Counted from the stretch's first letter, positions 32,548 through 41,663 are shown. The stretch: 64,000 nt of DNA from Acidobacteriota bacterium (GCA_016718135.1 JADKEF010000001.1:1-64000), one strand, 5' to 3'. A program made the numbers and translations. Notes: generated by a model not told the origin, from the letters alone.

Positions 32548-32943
32548 ATGGCACAGAAAAGTAGGGCAGTTATTAGGGCGGGCGTTCATAGCCGTATTCG
32601 TAAGAAAGTCAGCGGTAGTGCCGAAAGGCCACGTTTGGCGGTGTTTCGCAGCCTGAATCATATTTACGCACAGGTCATCGACGATGTCAGCGGCAGAACG
32701 CTGGCAACTGCTTCGACCGCTGAGAAGGCTCTCGGACTCAAGACGGGGGGGAACATCGAGGCGGCGAAGACTGTTGGTAAAGCGATCTCAGAGCGAGCAC
32801 AGGCGGCAGGGATCTCGAATGTTGTATTCGACCGAGGTGGTTATTTGTATCACGGCCGTGTCAAGGCACTTATAGATGCTACCCGCGACGCAGGCCTGAA
32901 CAAGAATGAGGCGAAGGCAGACGAACCGGAGCAAGAGAGCTAA
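32548..32943 (+). CDS. rplR: 50S ribosomal protein L18
   Basis: 5S rRNA-binding protein. 131 residues, RIRKKVSGSAERPRLAVFRS, HIYAQVIDD and VVFDRGGYLYHGRVKALIDA are diagnostic; a short acidic tail (KADEPEQES) extends the C-terminus by about 13 residues. Confidence 0.99.
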   Translation: MAQKSRAVIRAGVHSRIRKKVSGSAERPRLAVFRSLNHIYAQVIDDVSGRTLATASTAEKALGLKTGGNIEAAKTVGKAISERAQAAGISNVVFDRGGYLYHGRVKALIDATRDAGLNKNEAKADEPEQES

Positions 32944-32947
32944 ACAG

Positions 32948-33451
32948 ATGAATAAACAGAGAATTTCGCCAAACGGATTGATCCTCAAGGATCAGTTGAT
33001 CTCGATCAACCGCGTGACCAAGGTCGTTAAGGGCGGTAAAAACATGTCGTTCGCGGCGCTCGTCGTCGTCGGCGACGAGGCCGGACACGTAGGATTTGGA
33101 ACCGGTAAGGCAAAGGAAGTACCGAATGCGATCAAAAAAGCGGTCGAGTCGGCAAAGAACAACCTGATCCGCGTCCCGCTGATCGATGGCACATTGCCAC
33201 ACGAGATGATCGGTGAATACGGTGCTGGACGTGTTTTGCTCAAGCCTGCTTCTGAGGGAACAGGCGTTATCGCCGGTGGGGCCGTACGTGCTGTATTGCA
33301 AAGCCTTGGCGTTCACAATGTTCGTACCAAGATCCTTGGATCGAACAACGCTCACAATGTTATCCGAGCGACCTTTAATGGCCTGCTCAGAATGAAAGAC
33401 CCGATCGAGGTTGCACGTTTGCGTGGTAAGCAGGTCGAGGAACTAGTTTAA
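32948..33451 (+). CDS. rpsE: 30S ribosomal protein S5
   Basis: Fidelity and mRNA-helicase protein of the small subunit. 167 residues from ATG 32948; LKDQLISINRVTKVVKGGKN and GHVGFGTGKAKEVPNAIKKA plus GAGRVLLKPASEGTGVIAGG are diagnostic. The upstream extension of the frame overlaps rplR and is rejected. Confidence 0.99.
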   Translation: MNKQRISPNGLILKDQLISINRVTKVVKGGKNMSFAALVVVGDEAGHVGFGTGKAKEVPNAIKKAVESAKNNLIRVPLIDGTLPHEMIGEYGAGRVLLKPASEGTGVIAGGAVRAVLQSLGVHNVRTKILGSNNAHNVIRATFNGLLRMKDPIEVARLRGKQVEELV

Positions 33452-33539
33452 GAGTTTATTGAGTTTATTGAGTTTATTGAGTCCAAGACTCCAAAAACTC
33501 AATGAACTCAACGAACTCAACGAACTCTATAAACTAAGA
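33451..33539 (+). repeat. Nonamer-repeat hairpin rpsE-rpmD
   Basis: Three exact copies of GAGTTTATT plus GAGTCC on the 5' side oppose ACTCC, AACTCAATG, AACTCAACG, AACTCAACG, AACTCTATA. Nearly fills the 91-bp spacer; GAG precedes the rpmD ATG by 4 nt. Confidence 0.92.
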
Positions 33540-33542
33540 GTT

Positions 33543-33746
33543 ATGGCAAAGAAAGAAGAAATCAAAGAGGGCGGCGAGATCAAGATCCAGTACTACCGGA
33601 GCATGATCGGTTACGCAACAAAACAAAAAGAGATCGTCAAGAGCCTCGGTATCACCAAGCTAAATCAGACGGTTACACGGCCGGATTCCCGCGCGTCGCG
33701 CGGTATTGTGGCAAAGGTCCCGCATTTGTTGAGAATTGTGGACTAA
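33543..33746 (+). CDS. rpmD: 50S ribosomal protein L30
   Basis: 67 residues, IQYYRSMIGYATKQKEIVKS and LGITKLNQTVTRPDSRASRG match L30, with a short charged N-terminus. ATG 33543 is chosen; upstream in frame lie only repeat-encoded LNELNELNEL residues. Confidence 0.96.
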   Translation: MAKKEEIKEGGEIKIQYYRSMIGYATKQKEIVKSLGITKLNQTVTRPDSRASRGIVAKVPHLLRIVD

Positions 33747-33806
33747 TGACGAGTTATGAATGATGAATCCGGACATTCGTCATTCTGCATTCATAATTCA
33801 TAATTA
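33747..33806 (+). repeat. Heptamer-repeat hairpin rpmD-rplO
   Basis: GAGTTATGAATGATGAATCC on the 5' side opposes CATTCTGCATTCATAATTCA and TAATTAA; TTCATAA repeats with period 7. Confidence 0.75.
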
Positions 33807-33811
33807 AACAT

Positions 33812-34285
33812 ATGGCTTTATCACTAAATAATTTACATCCTGCACCGGGCTCGACGCATAAGAAGAAGCGCATCGGCCGTGGTCCTGGTTCTGGTACGGG
33901 TAAGACGGCCGGCAAGGGACACAAGGGGCAGAAGTCGCGTTCGGGCTACAGCAGCAAAATCGGTTTTGAAGGCGGTCAGATGCCGCTTCAACGTCGTCTG
34001 CCAAAGCGCGGATTCACTAATATCTTTAAGAAGCAGTGGATCGAGATCAGCCTGGCTAAGATCGAAGAGAATTTTAATGCCGGTGATTCAGTCACTCCAG
34101 AGTTGTTGCACGAGCGTGGCCTGATCAAAAAGGCAAAGCACGATCTCGTAATTCTCGGAACCGGTGAACTTACGAAATCGTTGAACATATCGGCACACAG
34201 ATTTACCAAGACGGCGAAAGACAAGATCGAGAAGGCCGGCGGAAACGCCACCGCGATCGTCAAGGCCGCTAAGGCTGATGCCTAG
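33812..34285 (+). CDS. rplO: 50S ribosomal protein L15
   Basis: Late-assembly protein. 157 residues, LNNLHPAPGSTHKKKRIGRG, GSGTGKTAGKGHKGQKSRSG and EGGQMPLQRRLPKRGFTN are diagnostic. Confidence 0.99.
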   Translation: MALSLNNLHPAPGSTHKKKRIGRGPGSGTGKTAGKGHKGQKSRSGYSSKIGFEGGQMPLQRRLPKRGFTNIFKKQWIEISLAKIEENFNAGDSVTPELLHERGLIKKAKHDLVILGTGELTKSLNISAHRFTKTAKDKIEKAGGNATAIVKAAKADA

Positions 34286-34361
34286 ACAGTTGTCAGTAGC
34301 CGGTAGCCAGTTGTCAGAGGACAACTGCTGACCACCGACAACTGACCATCGACAACTGACA
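34286..34361 (+). repeat. Heptamer-repeat hairpin rplO-secY
   Basis: CAGTTGT, CAGTAGC, CGGTAGC, CAGTTGT, CAG on the 5' side oppose ACAACTGCTGACCACCGACA and ACTGACCATCGACAACTGAC. Confidence 0.88.
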
Positions 34362-34366
34362 AACAT

Positions 34367-35785
34367 ATGGAGAAGTTTTTTAGCGCCGTACAAAACATGT
34401 TCAAGATCCCGGAGCTGCGGAAGAGGATATTCTTCACGCTCGGGTTACTGGCGGTATACCGATTCGGTGCGCATGTGACAGCACCTGGAATCAATAGCGC
34501 TCAGCTTGAGCGAGTTTGGGGCGAGGTTGCCGGTACGTTGCTTGGCGTTTTGGACCTCTTCTCGGGCGGTAACTTTCGAACCATTTCTGTATTTGCTCTT
34601 GGTGTGACGCCGTATATTACCGCGTCGATCATCATGCAACTCCTGCCGGTTTTGTCGCCCGCCGTGAAAAAGGTCCAGGAAGAGGGCGAAGTTGGACGTC
34701 AGAAAATGAACCAATGGACGAGGTACTCGACCGTTGTTCTTTGTGCTGTTCAAACGTTTTTCGTAGCCACATGGCTCTCGCGTAATAACATCATTGCAGA
34801 TACCTATTGGGCGACGGCGATGGTGGTCATTACTCTTACCACGGGAACGATCTTTGTTATGTGGCTCGGTGAACAGATTACCGAACGTGGTATCGGAAAC
34901 GGTATCTCTCTCCTGATCTTTGCGGGTATCGTGATCGGCCTGCCTGGCGGTGTCATGACCGTCTCTGAACGTGTTCGTGCTGGCGATCCAATGCAGACGC
35001 TGGGTGTTATTTTCCTGATCGTGGTTCTTGTAGCGTTGATCGCTCTTGTAGTCTATGTCGAGTCGGCTCGTCGTCACATAGCGATCAGCTATGCCAGCAG
35101 ACGCGTTGGCAATCAGACATTTCGTGGTCAAGAGACGACTCTACCGCTCAAGATCAACATGGGCGGTGTCATTCCGGTGATCTTTGCTTCGTCTGTCCTT
35201 GCGATGCCCCAAACTCTGTTTTCGGCATTTCCGGCGGACCCGAATGACCCGACGTCAACTTGGTCGAAGGTTGCGGTATTCTTCACACAGTTTCATGGCG
35301 GGGATCCTTACTACGAATTGGTCTTCTTGTCGTTGATCGTGATCTTCACTTTCTTCTACATTACGATCATTTTCAATACGGATGAGGTCGCGGACAATCT
35401 TCGTAAACATGGCGGGTTCATTGCTGGAATTAGGCCGGGTGCTCCGACGGCAGAATATCTAAATGGTATTCTGACCAGGTTGACAACCGTTGGTGCTTTG
35501 TATCTTGCGTTCGTCGCATTTGTCCCGCAGCTTCTGCTCAGCGGATTTAAGGTCGCAAGACTGCCATTCGTCGGTACGTCGGTTGATAACTTCTTAACCG
35601 CAACGCCGGGACTCAGCTGGATACCTACGGGACTCGGTTATCAGTTCTTCTTTGGCGGCACGAGCTTGCTTATTCTCGTTGGCGTGGCAATGGATACGGT
35701 CTCGCAGATCGAAGCCCAACTCGTAATGCGAAATTACGAGGGCTTCCTCGGTGCGGGCTCAAGGTTGCGCGGGCGCAGGTCTTAA
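34367..35785 (+). CDS. secY: Preprotein translocase subunit SecY
   Basis: Channel subunit of the Sec translocon. 472 residues with ten predicted membrane segments; FFTLGLLAVYRFGAHVTAPG, ALGVTPYITASIIMQLL (the conserved GITPYI-like word), GIGNGISLLIFAGIV and ADNLRKHGGFIAGIRPG are diagnostic. Standard position at the end of the spc block. Confidence 0.99.
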   Translation: MEKFFSAVQNMFKIPELRKRIFFTLGLLAVYRFGAHVTAPGINSAQLERVWGEVAGTLLGVLDLFSGGNFRTISVFALGVTPYITASIIMQLLPVLSPAVKKVQEEGEVGRQKMNQWTRYSTVVLCAVQTFFVATWLSRNNIIADTYWATAMVVITLTTGTIFVMWLGEQITERGIGNGISLLIFAGIVIGLPGGVMTVSERVRAGDPMQTLGVIFLIVVLVALIALVVYVESARRHIAISYASRRVGNQTFRGQETTLPLKINMGGVIPVIFASSVLAMPQTLFSAFPADPNDPTSTWSKVAVFFTQFHGGDPYYELVFLSLIVIFTFFYITIIFNTDEVADNLRKHGGFIAGIRPGAPTAEYLNGILTRLTTVGALYLAFVAFVPQLLLSGFKVARLPFVGTSVDNFLTATPGLSWIPTGLGYQFFFGGTSLLILVGVAMDTVSQIEAQLVMRNYEGFLGAGSRLRGRRS

Positions 35786-35790
35786 GAGTT

Positions 35791-35866
35791 TGCCACAGAG
35801 AGCACAGAGATCACCGAGATAGGAGATTCCTTCCTCTGTGAATTCTGTGCTCTCTGTGGCTAAAGA
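35791..35866 (+). repeat. Nonamer-repeat hairpin secY-adk
   Basis: GCCACAGAGAGCACAGAGAT and CACCGAGAT (period 9) oppose CTCTGTGAATTCTGTGCTCT and CTGTGGC. The same words recur at 58205-58286. Confidence 0.9.
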
Positions 35867-35871
35867 TTTTG

Positions 35872-36516
35872 ATGGATAAGATCATCATACTAATAGGTGC
35901 CCCGGGAGCGGGGAAGGGAACGCAGGCGAGGCTTTTGGATGAGCGTCGCGGCATCCCGCAGATCTCGACGGGCGATATGTTTCGCGAGATGAAGACGCTC
36001 GACTCGCCGCTGGCTCGCGAGGTACAAGAGATCATGGCTTCAGGTAGGCTGATCTCGGATGAAATTACCTATCGTATCGTTCGCGAACGGACGTCAAAGC
36101 CTGATACGGCTGGAACATTTGTTCTCGACGGATATCCGCGAACCGCAGTACAGGCCGAGCAGCTTGAAGAGCTTGCGAAAGAGCAGGGCAAAGAAATTCA
36201 GGCTATCGAGGTCGATGTTGATCGCGACGAATTGACGAAGCGCCTCACGGGGCGAAGAAGTTGTCCGATTTGTGGCGAGATATATAATATTTACTCTAAA
36301 CCGCCGAAGGTTGACGGCTTTTGTGACGAGCATCCGGAAGCGGCGTTAGATCACCGAGCGGACGATACTGAAGAGAAAGTGCGGGTTAGGCTTGAGACGT
36401 ACGACGAGTTGACCAAGCCTTTGCTAGCCTATTACGAAGGCACGGGCCGGTTGAAGAAGATAGACGGCACGGGCGAGATCGAAGATATTTACCGCGAAGT
36501 TGATGAGCTTATTTAG
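35872..36516 (+). CDS. adk: Adenylate kinase
   Basis: Interconverts AMP, ADP and ATP. P-loop GAPGAGKGT (residues 9-17), ISTGDMFRE, DGYPRT and the C-terminal Arg-rich RVRLETYDE are present. The LID holds CPIC and FCDEH, so it may bind zinc. 214 residues from ATG 35872. Its end is overlapped by the 5' open region of map, but the preferred map start lies 28 bp after it. Confidence 0.98.
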   Translation: MDKIIILIGAPGAGKGTQARLLDERRGIPQISTGDMFREMKTLDSPLAREVQEIMASGRLISDEITYRIVRERTSKPDTAGTFVLDGYPRTAVQAEQLEELAKEQGKEIQAIEVDVDRDELTKRLTGRRSCPICGEIYNIYSKPPKVDGFCDEHPEAALDHRADDTEEKVRVRLETYDELTKPLLAYYEGTGRLKKIDGTGEIEDIYREVDELI

Positions 36517-36544
36517 TTCTCTCGCGACATTGTTTGGTGTAAGA

Positions 36545-37342
36545 ATGATCATTGCGAAATCCGCAAAAGATTTGGACAAGATGCGTGCTGTCGGCGAACT
36601 AATCGCCGAGGTTCGGGAGTCCTTGCGGACGATGGTCAAGCCGGGCATTTCGACGATGGATCTCAATGACGCTGCCGACAAGATGATCCGCGACGCCGGT
36701 GCGATACCGACATTTATCGGTTATCACGGATTTCCCTACGCCATCTGTGCATCGGTCAATGACGAGATCGTTCATGGCTTTTCGAAGAAAGATCCGTTGA
36801 AAGAGGGCGATATCGTCTCGCTCGACATGGCTGCGACCTTTAATGGGTTTGTTGGCGATTGTGCAATGACTGTTCCGGTCGGTGGGATCACTGACGAATT
36901 GAAGCAGCTGATCCGAGTAACCGAGGAATGTTTAGAACTCGGCATCCAAGCGTCGCGGGTCAATGGACGCGTTGGGGACATTGGCTGGGCGGTGCAGCAG
37001 CACGCGGAGAAGTTTGGTTATGGTATCGTTCGCGATTATACCGGACACGGTATAGGTCGGCAGATGCACGAGGCTCCGCAGATACCGAATCATGGCCGGG
37101 CCGGTACGAAAGAGAAGATACGTGCGGGTTATTGTTTCGCGATCGAGCCGATGTTAAATCTCGGAACGGCTGAAACAAAGACGCTTAGCGACAAGTGGAC
37201 CGTTGTTACTCTCGACGGTAAACCATCTGCTCACGCCGAACATACTCTGGCGGTGACGCTCGATGGGCCGGAAATTTTGACACTCACGCGTGAGCAAAAG
37301 AAGCTCAGAAATGCGGCGCGGACGGAAACTGTACCGGCGTGA
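36545..37342 (+). CDS. map: Methionine aminopeptidase, type I
   Basis: Removes the initiator Met from nascent proteins. 265 residues from ATG 36545 (IIAKSAKDLDKMRAVGELIA). Metal ligands lie in VSLDMAATFNGFVGDCAM, GHGIGRQMHEAPQIPNHG and FAIEPML. A longer in-frame start at 36503 overlaps adk and is less likely. Confidence 0.98.
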   Translation: MIIAKSAKDLDKMRAVGELIAEVRESLRTMVKPGISTMDLNDAADKMIRDAGAIPTFIGYHGFPYAICASVNDEIVHGFSKKDPLKEGDIVSLDMAATFNGFVGDCAMTVPVGGITDELKQLIRVTEECLELGIQASRVNGRVGDIGWAVQQHAEKFGYGIVRDYTGHGIGRQMHEAPQIPNHGRAGTKEKIRAGYCFAIEPMLNLGTAETKTLSDKWTVVTLDGKPSAHAEHTLAVTLDGPEILTLTREQKKLRNAARTETVPA

Positions 37343-37414
37343 CTTGAAAAAAGAATGCTGGTTCAGTAGTATTAAGAGTTTGTCCAAGCAGTCATCGCTC
37401 TTGGATGGGAGAGT

Positions 37415-37636
37415 ATGTCGAAAGAGGATGCGATTGAGGTCACAGCGACTGTGCTAGAAACGTTGCCAAATGCAAGTTTCAAGGTCGCTCTTGACGATAC
37501 TGCCCATGAGGTTTTAGCTCATATTTCGGGCAAGATGCGAAAGAATTTTATTCGCATTCTGCCGGGTGACAAGGTTCTGGTGGAACTTTCGCCCTATGAT
37601 CTCAACCGGGGGCGGATAACGTATCGCTATAAGTAG
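37415..37636 (+). CDS. infA: Translation initiation factor IF-1
   Basis: Blocks the A site during initiation. 73 residues with an OB fold: IEVTATVLETLPNASFKVAL, SGKMRKNFIRILPGDKVLVE and LNRGRITYRYK at the C-terminus are diagnostic. Confidence 0.98.
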   Translation: MSKEDAIEVTATVLETLPNASFKVALDDTAHEVLAHISGKMRKNFIRILPGDKVLVELSPYDLNRGRITYRYK

Positions 37637-37649
37637 GCAGGTAAAAACC

Positions 37650-37763
37650 ATGAAAGTAAGGCCGTCAGTAAAGAAAATGTGTGACAAGTGCAAGGTGATC
37701 CACCGCAAGGGGATCGTTCGTGTAATTTGTGAAAACCCGAAACACAAGCAGAGGCAAGGATAA
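37650..37763 (+). CDS. rpmJ: 50S ribosomal protein L36
   Basis: A 37-residue gene: KVRPSVKKMCDKCKVIHRKG, then IVRVICENPKHKQRQG. The zinc ligands C-X2-C, C and H are all present, so it is the zinc-binding form. Lies 13 bp after infA and 6 bp before rpsM. Confidence 0.98.
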   Translation: MKVRPSVKKMCDKCKVIHRKGIVRVICENPKHKQRQG

Positions 37764-37769
37764 GTAATT

Positions 37770-38153
37770 ATGGCTCGTATAGCAGGAGTTGACCTACCGC
37801 CCAACAAACGGGCACAGATCGGAATGACCTACATCTATGGTGTGGGCAAATCACGCGCAGGCGTGATCCTTGAGGAAGCAGGCATCAGTAATGACGTCAA
37901 GATCAAGGATCTGAGTGAAGACGAATTGAATAAGATCCGTGCGATCCTCGACATTCAGGGCGAGATCGAGGGCGATCTTCGCAAGCGTGTCCAGATGGAC
38001 ATCAAGCGTTTGATGGACATTGGCTGCTATCGTGGCCTTCGTCACCGCCGCAGCCTGCCGGTTCGCGGTCAACGCACGAGCACAAACGCACGTACCAGAA
38101 AAGGACCGCGCAAAGCCGCTGTCGCTAAGAAGAAAGCACCAGGGAAGAAATAA
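37770..38153 (+). CDS. rpsM: 30S ribosomal protein S13
   Basis: Small-subunit head protein bridging to the large subunit. 127 residues, ARIAGVDLPPNKRAQIGMTY, YRGLRHRRSLPVRGQRTSTN and ARTRKGPRK are diagnostic. Confidence 0.99.
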   Translation: MARIAGVDLPPNKRAQIGMTYIYGVGKSRAGVILEEAGISNDVKIKDLSEDELNKIRAILDIQGEIEGDLRKRVQMDIKRLMDIGCYRGLRHRRSLPVRGQRTSTNARTRKGPRKAAVAKKKAPGKK

Positions 38154-38155
38154 GT

Positions 38156-38226
38156 TCAAGGCTCAAAGTTCCAGGTTCCAAGTCTTTTGGATCGTAACCT
38201 GAAACTTTGAACCTGAAACTTGGAAC
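38156..38226 (+). repeat. Heptamer-repeat hairpin rpsM-rpsK
   Basis: CAAGGCTCAAAGTTCCAGGT and TCCAAG on the 5' side oppose CCTGAAACTTTGAACCTGAA and ACTTGGAAC; TTCCAGG/TTCCAAG words repeat with period 7. Confidence 0.85.
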
Positions 38227-38233
38227 TATAACA

Positions 38234-38632
38234 ATGGCTAAAGCAGCAGCAAAGAAAAAGACGTTTAAAAAGAAAGAGCGGAAAAATATTCCGTACGGTA
38301 TCGTGCACATTTCGGCGTCATTCAATAATACGCTGATCTCGATCACTGATGGCGAAGGCAATCTGATAGGGCAGTCCTCGTCGGGGGCTCGCGGTTTCCG
38401 CGGCTCGCGTAAGGGGACGCCATTCGCGGCTCAGCAGGCGGCGACTGAAGTTGCACGCAAGGCGGTTGATGCCGGTATGCGTGAAGCTGAAGTTCGGGTC
38501 AAAGGTCCGGGCGGCGGCCGTGAGTCGGCTATCCGCGCGATCGCTCAGGCAGGGATTCGCGTTTCATCGATCCGCGATACCACGCCGATCCCGCACAACG
38601 GATGCCGTCCGCCGAAGCGCCGACGCGTTTGA
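38234..38632 (+). CDS. rpsK: 30S ribosomal protein S11
   Basis: Platform protein near the mRNA exit. 132 residues from ATG 38234; IPYGIVHISASFNNTLISIT, SSGARGFRGSRKGTPFAAQQ and PIPHNGCRPPKRRRV are diagnostic. The longer open frame begins inside the spacer hairpin and is rejected. Confidence 0.99.
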   Translation: MAKAAAKKKTFKKKERKNIPYGIVHISASFNNTLISITDGEGNLIGQSSSGARGFRGSRKGTPFAAQQAATEVARKAVDAGMREAEVRVKGPGGGRESAIRAIAQAGIRVSSIRDTTPIPHNGCRPPKRRRV

Positions 38633-38636
38633 TCGA

Positions 38637-38690
38637 TTCGGTTTTGGTTTTTGGATTTTAGATCTGAAGTTTGAGATTTGGAATCCGTCG
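38637..38690 (+). repeat. Heptamer-repeat element rpsK-rpsD
   Basis: GGTTTTG, GTTTTTG, GATTTTA, GATCTGA, AGTTTGA, GATTTGG (degenerate period 7) in the first half of a 132-bp spacer; pairing is weak, but GATTCGG/CCGTCGA-type ends can partly close it. Confidence 0.6.
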
Positions 38691-38764
38691 ATTTTATCGA
38701 AAGGATGAAGGGCTGCGAGGTCCGTAAACTTTTCCGCTAAATGAGCGGAGGCAGAAAATAAATT

Positions 38765-39397
38765 ATGGCTAGATATAGAGATGCGGTGTGCCGTCTGTGC
38801 CGCCGTGAAGGTGCAAAGTTATTCCTCAAGGGCGATCGCTGTTTCAAACCCTCATGCGCAATCGAAAAGCGTGGAACCAACCCTCCGGGACAGCATGGTG
38901 CTGCCCGCCGCAAAATGCTCCAGGGCTATGGTGAGCAGTTGCGTGAGAAGCAGAAGGTAAAACGCATTTACTTCATCCTCGAAAAGCAGTTTCGTACATA
39001 CTTCGAGAAAGCACGTCAGCAGAAAGGCGTCACCGGCGAGATCTTGCTGGCAATGCTCGAGCGACGTCTCGATAATGTCGTTTACCGCTCAGGGTTTTCG
39101 ACCTCGCGTCGTCAGGCACGTCAGCTCGTCAATCACGGGCACGTGACCGTGAACAATCGCAAGGTTGACATCCCATCATTCCAGGTAAAGGCCGGCGATC
39201 TTATCGAAGTGAAACCGACCAGCCAGAAGAATCCGCACGTCGAAGGTGCATGGGCAACCGCAGTCGGCCGTGGCCGTCCGCAGTGGCTGAGTGCCGGTGG
39301 ACGTGATCTGGCCGTTACGGTCACTTCGCTACCGCGTCGCGAAGACATTGACGCAAACATCAACGAGCAGTTGATCGTTGAGCTTTACAGCAAGTAG
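38765..39397 (+). CDS. rpsD: 30S ribosomal protein S4 (zinc-binding type)
   Basis: 16S assembly initiator and alpha-operon regulator. 210 residues; the N-terminus has CRLC and RCFKPSC, a C4 zinc site; SGFSTSRRQARQLVNHGHVT and VDIPSFQVKAGD form the S4 RNA-binding domain. Complete. Confidence 0.99.
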   Translation: MARYRDAVCRLCRREGAKLFLKGDRCFKPSCAIEKRGTNPPGQHGAARRKMLQGYGEQLREKQKVKRIYFILEKQFRTYFEKARQQKGVTGEILLAMLERRLDNVVYRSGFSTSRRQARQLVNHGHVTVNNRKVDIPSFQVKAGDLIEVKPTSQKNPHVEGAWATAVGRGRPQWLSAGGRDLAVTVTSLPRREDIDANINEQLIVELYSK

Positions 39398-39407
39398 TTT
39401 TTTGACT

Positions 39408-39479
39408 GGTTGGCCGAAGAGCCGGTTCCGAAGAGTCCGTTCTTACTAGCGACGATCCGGGGACAGCGGCCAACTTTTT
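39408..39479 (+). terminator. Hairpin with T-tract between rpsD and rpoA
   Basis: GTTGGCCG (39409-39416) pairs perfectly with CGGCCAAC (39467-39474) and is followed by TTTTTGG, 20 bp before rpoA. The 50-nt loop contains further GC-rich pairing (CCGGTTCCG ... CGATCCGG). It could be an attenuator or the S4 target of the alpha operon. Confidence 0.5.
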
Positions 39480-39500
39480 GGATCGTTTAAAAGAACAAAT

Positions 39501-40514
39501 ATGACACAGGCAAATTTTACAGATTTTCAGATGCCGAGCAGGCTGATGGTCGATAACGAGACCCTCACCGACCGGTACGGTAAATTTCACGCAGCTCCGT
39601 TCGAACGCGGATTTGGAACAACAGTCGGTAACTCGATTCGTCGTGCCCTGCTCTCGTCGATCGAAGGTGCGGCGATCACGGCTATCAAGATCGAAGGCGT
39701 CGAGCACGAATTTTCATCGATCAAAGGCGTGGTCGAAGATGCGACCGACGTTATTCTGAACCTCAAGCAGGTTCCGATCACGCTCCATGGCAGCGGGCCG
39801 AAAACACTTTCGATCAGCAAGAAAGGAGCTGGTGTCGTAACTAGTGCCGACATCGAAACCGATGGCGACGTCGAAGTTCTCGATTCGACCGTGCATATCG
39901 CGACGATCAGTGCGGGCGGTTCGCTCAACGTTGAGATGCGATTGAAGCATGGTCGTGGCTATGTCTCGGCTGAGTTCAATAACGACGAAGACCTTTCGGT
40001 TGGTTATATTCCGATCGATTCGGTTCACACGCCGATCAAGAAAGTTAATTACAACGTCGACAAAACGCGTCAGGGTTCGAATACCGAATATGACCGTTTG
40101 ACGCTCGAAGTTTGGACGGACGGCAGCGTCGCTCCTGAAGATTCGATCGGCCTCGCCGCGAAGTTGGTCAAAGATCATATGTCGATCTTTATCAATTTCG
40201 AAGAGGAAGAAGAAGAATACAAATACGAGGACATCGCACGTCCACCGCTCATGCGCAACGATTTGCTTGACAAATCGGTTGACGAACTTGAGCTGTCGGT
40301 ACGCTCCTATAACTGCCTCAAGAACGCAGACATTCGCTCGATCCGTGATCTGATCCGACGCAGCGAAAAGGACATGCTGCACACTAAGAACTTCGGCAAG
40401 AAATCGCTCACCGAGATCAAGGACATGCTTCACGGCATGGGCCTCGATTTTGGTATGGATTTTGACGAGCAAGGCAATCCGATCCCCGGATCGGGCGGAC
40501 GGGACCTAGATTAA
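39501..40514 (+). CDS. rpoA: DNA-directed RNA polymerase alpha subunit
   Basis: Assembly scaffold of RNA polymerase. 337 residues: N-terminal dimerisation domain (FHAAPFERGFGTTVGNSIRR, LSSIEGAAITAIKIEGVEHE) and C-terminal UP-element-binding domain (LELSVRSYNCLKNADIRSIR, NFGKKSLTEIKDMLHGMGLD). Complete and typical. Confidence 0.99.
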   Translation: MTQANFTDFQMPSRLMVDNETLTDRYGKFHAAPFERGFGTTVGNSIRRALLSSIEGAAITAIKIEGVEHEFSSIKGVVEDATDVILNLKQVPITLHGSGPKTLSISKKGAGVVTSADIETDGDVEVLDSTVHIATISAGGSLNVEMRLKHGRGYVSAEFNNDEDLSVGYIPIDSVHTPIKKVNYNVDKTRQGSNTEYDRLTLEVWTDGSVAPEDSIGLAAKLVKDHMSIFINFEEEEEEYKYEDIARPPLMRNDLLDKSVDELELSVRSYNCLKNADIRSIRDLIRRSEKDMLHTKNFGKKSLTEIKDMLHGMGLDFGMDFDEQGNPIPGSGGRDLD

Positions 40515-40592
40515 AGGGTGAAGGGTAAAGGCTAAAGGATAAAGTCGAAAGACTGAACCTTTATCCCTTGTCCTTTCGCCTTTATCCTTTAG
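40515..40592 (+). repeat. Heptamer-repeat hairpin rpoA-rplQ
   Basis: GGGTGAA, GGGTAAA, GGCTAAA, GGATAAA (period 7) oppose CCTTTATCCCTTGTCCTTTC and GCCTTTATCCTTTAG, ending in AGAG before rplQ. Confidence 0.9.
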
Positions 40593-40596
40593 AGAT

Positions 40597-41100
<504 letters not shown>

Positions 41101-41121
41101 TTCTTTCGGAGGTTCGCCACC

Positions 41122-41661
41122 ATGACCGACCAAACGGCTTCGGCTAAGGCAAAGGACGAAAATAAAGTGGAAGAGAAGAAAAGCGGAAAAAATCAGGTAG
41201 ATGATCCATCGTTCAACATGGACGAACTGCAGGCCCTTGCAGCACTTGTCAATGAGCACGGATTCACCGATTTCGAATTCGAGAACGAGAATATTCGTGT
41301 GCGGTTAAGCAAGGCCGTTCAGGTTGCAGCGGCACCGGCGCAAGCGGCGGTTGCAGCGACAATAGCACCTCAGGCTGAGCCTGCCGCAACTCAGGCGGCG
41401 GAACCGGTCGATCCGGATGCGGCTCTTCACAAGATCACTTCGCCAATCGTTGGAACATTTTATCGCTCACCGGGCCCTGACAAGGACGCCTATGTGAGCG
41501 AGGGCAGCAATGTATCGGCCGACACCACGGTTTGCATCGTCGAGGCGATGAAACTGATGAATGAGATCCAGGCTGAAGTATCAGGCGAGATCGTTAAGAT
41601 CTACGTCGAGAACGGTCAGCCGGTCGAATACGGACAGGCCCTGTTTGGAGTTAGGAAATAG
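41122..41661 (+). CDS. accB: Biotin carboxyl carrier protein of acetyl-CoA carboxylase
   Basis: Carries the biotin that shuttles CO2 for malonyl-CoA synthesis. The 179-residue protein has an Ala/Pro-rich linker (residues 70-95) and a C-terminal biotinyl domain with SPIVGTFYRSPGPDKDAYV and the target VEAMKLMNE; biotin would attach to Lys144. Good ribosome-binding site (GGAGG). Located 21 bp after rplQ, tying fatty-acid synthesis to the ribosomal cluster. Confidence 0.97.
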   Translation: MTDQTASAKAKDENKVEEKKSGKNQVDDPSFNMDELQALAALVNEHGFTDFEFENENIRVRLSKAVQVAAAPAQAAVAATIAPQAEPAATQAAEPVDPDAALHKITSPIVGTFYRSPGPDKDAYVSEGSNVSADTTVCIVEAMKLMNEIQAEVSGEIVKIYVENGQPVEYGQALFGVRK

Positions 41662-41663
41662 AT

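Noticed and set aside
33459..33542. N-terminal extension of L30 with LNELNELNEL
   Set aside because: It is the translation of the spacer array; the normal L30 start ATG lies at 33543 after a GAG ribosome-binding site.
34445..35131. 228-codon minus-strand frame inside secY
   Set aside because: Antisense to conserved membrane helices of SecY; no start context or domain.
39714..40472. 252-codon minus-strand frame inside rpoA
   Set aside because: Antisense shadow; rpoA is certain and complete.
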